Part shown: positions 39,192-41,019 of the stretch, piece by piece | How positions within the stretch are numbered: position 1 is the stretch's first letter | How the letters are laid out: each line of letters starts with the position of its first letter | Source: a virus | Virus record (IMG/VR): IMGVR_UViG_3300031521_000154 | Span: 1-41,019 of that record | Length of the DNA stretch: 41,019 nt | Reading direction: 5' to 3' (one strand) | Notes under the pieces: generated by a model | Told to the model about the DNA's origin: nothing | Database searches by the model: none | What the model saw: only the letters and a program-made list of their open reading frames with translations | Translations under genes and position numbers: made by a program

Positions 39192-40040
39192 TTATAAACA
39201 AGATAGAAGAGTATTCTTGCCAATTACATAATCATTATTTAAATGTTTATTCATCTGTTGTCTGCCAACAGCGTCGTAAGTCTCTCTATAGTGTGGTGGA
39301 GTATTAGGATTAGCATAATTATTATCTATTCCTATATGAACCATTGTTTGAAACCATCCTATTACGGGATTCACACTACCTGGTCCAAGAGCAACTCTTG
39401 ATAAAGCCTCCATTGAGTTAATACCAAGATCCCCATCAATAATTAGAGAGTGTCCATCATTATTTTTGAATCCACCAGCGTTTAAAGCCCTCTGTAATAA
39501 AGCAGATGGACTTTCAGCAGATCCCTTTGGACTAGTGGATGGTTTAGATGGAGTTGTTGAGGTATAATTTATATACGGGCATTTACACCAGTTAGTCCAA
39601 GGTGTTCCGCCCTTTAAAGGTGTTTCAATGACTCCAAACACAGTTCCATGAGCTTCTATTACTTTTCCTTCACCAATATACACTCCAATATGTCCTGGTT
39701 TGCATACACATAATCCAGGAATATCTGGCATAGTTGCAATTGAACCCTTTATCGTAGCAATATCTAACATGCTATCTGCACTGGCATCGCTCGCTCCAGC
39801 GTAGTTTACACCTGTATCCCAATAGTAAGCCTTTATTAAACCTACACAATCTACGGTTCTTCTACCTACCCAATTGTTCTTTATAAAGTCAAAGTAGTTA
39901 CCTACTCCTTGAGGGTACTGTCTAACCTTAGCTGCAAATTCATCAGGGGTTAGAACCTTTCCAAAAGTCCCCCATACATATCCCCATTTCTCAGCTAATG
40001 CACGTTTAGCAAAAACTACTAATCCTTCATTTGTATACAT
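39192..40040 (-). CDS. Endolysin: NlpC/P60 peptidase with peptidoglycan-binding domain
   Basis: A 282-residue lysin without signal peptide. Residues 1-160 are an NlpC/P60 domain, with the nucleophile Cys65 in RTVDCVGLIKAYYW, and His117 in KPGHIGVYIGEGKVIEAHG (with His131 as further polar residue). Residues about 160-178 are a Ser/Pro/Thr linker. Residues about 178-265 resemble a peptidoglycan-binding domain (LLQRALNAGGF, IDGDLGINSMEAL). It cuts peptide bonds of host cell wall once the holin opens the membrane. GGAGGG precedes the ATG. Confidence 0.88.
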   Translation of the reverse strand: MYTNEGLVVFAKRALAEKWGYVWGTFGKVLTPDEFAAKVRQYPQGVGNYFDFIKNNWVGRRTVDCVGLIKAYYWDTGVNYAGASDASADSMLDIATIKGSIATMPDIPGLCVCKPGHIGVYIGEGKVIEAHGTVFGVIETPLKGGTPWTNWCKCPYINYTSTTPSKPSTSPKGSAESPSALLQRALNAGGFKNNDGHSLIIDGDLGINSMEALSRVALGPGSVNPVIGWFQTMVHIGIDNNYANPNTPPHYRETYDAVGRQQMNKHLNNDYVIGKNTLLSCL

Positions 40041-40054
40041 TAATAAACCCTCCT

Positions 40055-40522
40055 CTATTTTTTTAAACCTATTAATTGTGGTGCATATTTTGTAAATAGA
40101 CCATAAATGGTATTAAATAATATTCCTGCTCCTATAAGCCATAAACCCCATATTTGCATTCTTTTCTCTTTAGCTAAATCTTTCTTATCTAGAGCAGCTT
40201 GTTTATCTGCTTCCTTTTTATCATCTTCTATTTGTTTCTTTTCAGCTTCTTTTTTATCTGCAATATCTTTAAATCCGCCAACTACCATATCTTTAATTTC
40301 TTTATTAGTTATAGCTAGGGCCACTTTACTTTCTTTATCAGCAATAGCCATTAAATTTTGAGTATCTTGAATACTCTTCATAGTGTATTTGGTTTCAGTA
40401 TGTCCTTCTTTGATTTCTGAAACTATCTTAGTTATCTCTTTAGTATTTTTTTCTCCGGCATCAATATCTTTTTGCATTCTTAAAATTGTCTCAGACATTG
40501 GACATTTTCCATCCTCTAACAT
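40055..40522 (-). CDS. XhlA-like lysis-associated membrane protein
   Basis: A 155-residue protein with a long coiled coil (about residues 10-115, rich in Lys, Glu, Asp and Ala) and one C-terminal membrane helix (about 125-143, IWGLWLIGAGILFNTIYGLF). This is the hemolysin XhlA-type arrangement of Bacillus and Clostridium phages and defective phages, where it assists holin and endolysin. It precedes the endolysin gene by 14 bases. Confidence 0.65.
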   Translation of the reverse strand: MLEDGKCPMSETILRMQKDIDAGEKNTKEITKIVSEIKEGHTETKYTMKSIQDTQNLMAIADKESKVALAITNKEIKDMVVGGFKDIADKKEAEKKQIEDDKKEADKQAALDKKDLAKEKRMQIWGLWLIGAGILFNTIYGLFTKYAPQLIGLKK

Positions 40523-40615
40523 TCCACCATCCCCTATATGTCAAATTGATGCCTATAGGAATATGTTTCTGTCTATCCTATAAGCCTTATTATGTCATTT
40601 TAAGATTTTTAAAGA

Positions 40616-40639
40616 TTAAAACCACCACCACCAACCCAT
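40616..40639 (-). CDS. Possible micro-ORF MGWWWWF
   Basis: A seven-residue frame, ATG GGT TGG TGG TGG TGG TTT TAA, has a perfect AGGAGG (complement of 40650-40655) 10 bases before its ATG, in the 178-base gap between the 92-residue and XhlA-like genes. No longer frame uses this ribosome binding site. Downstream, an imperfect hairpin (GCTTATAGGA/TCCTATAGGC) occupies about 40543-40577. It could be a tryptophan-rich peptide, a leader that controls the lysis genes, or chance. Confidence 0.35.
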   Translation of the reverse strand: MGWWWWF

Positions 40640-40700
40640 AAAACGGGTCGCCTCCTTTGTTACCATCCCATCCCTTTTATTGGTATGCTACCATTTTGAT

Positions 40701-40979
40701 TTACTCAGTCTTGTCTAAATTTATAGTATCTGCTACAGTTTCTACTGGTCTAGGTTCTATCAATAGCTTAAGGGCTATTGTAGTGTCGTACTGTTCCTGG
40801 TTTATTCTGCCTGCTGCAAATGCTGCGTCAATCTGCGGATAATTAAAGTCTTTTGCCGCTCTCTCTTTGATTGCTTGGTCATATAGTGGGCTTTCGGGCG
40901 CCACTATTTCAAAGGTCCTAGTCCCATCTAAATAGATCATTCTTGCATAGTTACCTACTCTAAAACTATAAAAAGCCAT
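40701..40979 (-). CDS. Small tail-module protein of unknown function
   Basis: A 92-residue protein starting MAFYSFRVGNYARMIYLDGT, with a helical section containing AAKDFNYPQIDAAFAAGRIN and EQYDTTIALKLL. Proteins of this size at the junction of fibre and lysis genes are common (XkdX-like position), but I do not find the XkdX sequence pattern. G+C is higher than in most of the window, like the fibre genes at the left end. GGAGG precedes the ATG by seven bases, inside the end of the upstream gene. Confidence 0.6.
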   Translation of the reverse strand: MAFYSFRVGNYARMIYLDGTRTFEIVAPESPLYDQAIKERAAKDFNYPQIDAAFAAGRINQEQYDTTIALKLLIEPRPVETVADTINLDKTE

Positions 40980-40980
40980 T

Positions 40981-41019
40981 TTATACCCCTCCTGTTACTT
41001 CTATTACATAATTTTGAAA
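40981..41019 (-). CDS. C-terminal end of an upstream gene (cut by window edge)
   Basis: The last 12 codons and TAA stop of a frame (NYVIEVTGGV at the end) are visible. The stop overlaps the leader of the next gene, whose ribosome binding site AGGAGG lies in the last codons. Spacing like this is usual for adjacent phage genes. No function can be assigned from so short a piece; it is probably a tail or fibre protein by position. Confidence 0.45.
   Translation of the reverse strand, partial: FQNYVIEVTGGV

Noticed and set aside
1-41019. Window as a complete circular phage genome
   Set aside because: The fragment at the left edge does not continue in frame into the fragment at the right edge, and fibre and early regions are incomplete.

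Overview
The window is a contiguous piece of an AT-rich, tailed (siphovirus-type) bacteriophage genome whose host is most likely a low-GC Firmicute of the Clostridium group. The base composition, the strong AGGAGG-type ribosome binding sites and the families of the tail, lysis and small membrane proteins all point that way. Every gene I can support lies on the minus strand, so transcription runs from high to low coordinates. I see no integrase, repressor or host gene. The ends of the window do not join in frame, so this is not a closed circle.

Layout in transcription order (right to left). 41.0-38.4 kb: end of a tail or fibre segment, then lysis genes (XhlA-like membrane protein, NlpC/P60 endolysin with a peptidoglycan-binding tail, two holin-type proteins). 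38.4-30.6 kb: an accessory region of small genes, many encoding membrane-anchored proteins, plus a dGTP-diphosphohydrolase-like enzyme and a small P-loop protein. Three compact structured RNAs lie here, two of them tRNA-like with the anticodon loop replaced by a tetraloop. Seven of the eight copies of a conserved promoter-like element (TCGCA-N6-ACA-N5-TATAAT) are here. 30.6-23.4 kb: replication, with an iteron-like repeat cluster, one 1277-residue protein joining an SF3 helicase, a primase-like domain and a family B DNA polymerase with exonuclease, an OB-fold-like ssDNA-binding candidate, an SF2 helicase, a membrane-anchored transglycosylase and two PD-(D/E)XK nucleases. 22.9-20.2 kb: a 905-residue protein with the DxDGD signature of two-barrel RNA polymerases (YonO, crAss-like phage RNAP), flanked by helix-turn-helix segments. 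19.95-12 kb: a repeat-rich gap that may be the packaging site, then terminase, HNH nuclease, connector, portal, a protease-capsid fusion and head-tail joining genes. 12-0 kb: tail tube, chaperones, a 2053-residue tape measure, distal tail, tail-associated protein and a tandem array of related fibre proteins.

How the parts may work together (inference). The RNA polymerase gene sits with the head genes and begins with a motif resembling the HGxxGxxWG tag of phage head-region proteins, so it may be carried in the virion. The conserved promoter element has a perfect TATAAT but no -35 hexamer, and at the four sites where a hairpin or structured RNA follows, the pairing starts within a few bases of TATAAT. 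It could be the cognate promoter of this polymerase, or a host promoter needing a phage activator. The promoter set plus the anticodon-less tRNA-like RNAs is the most novel part of the window.
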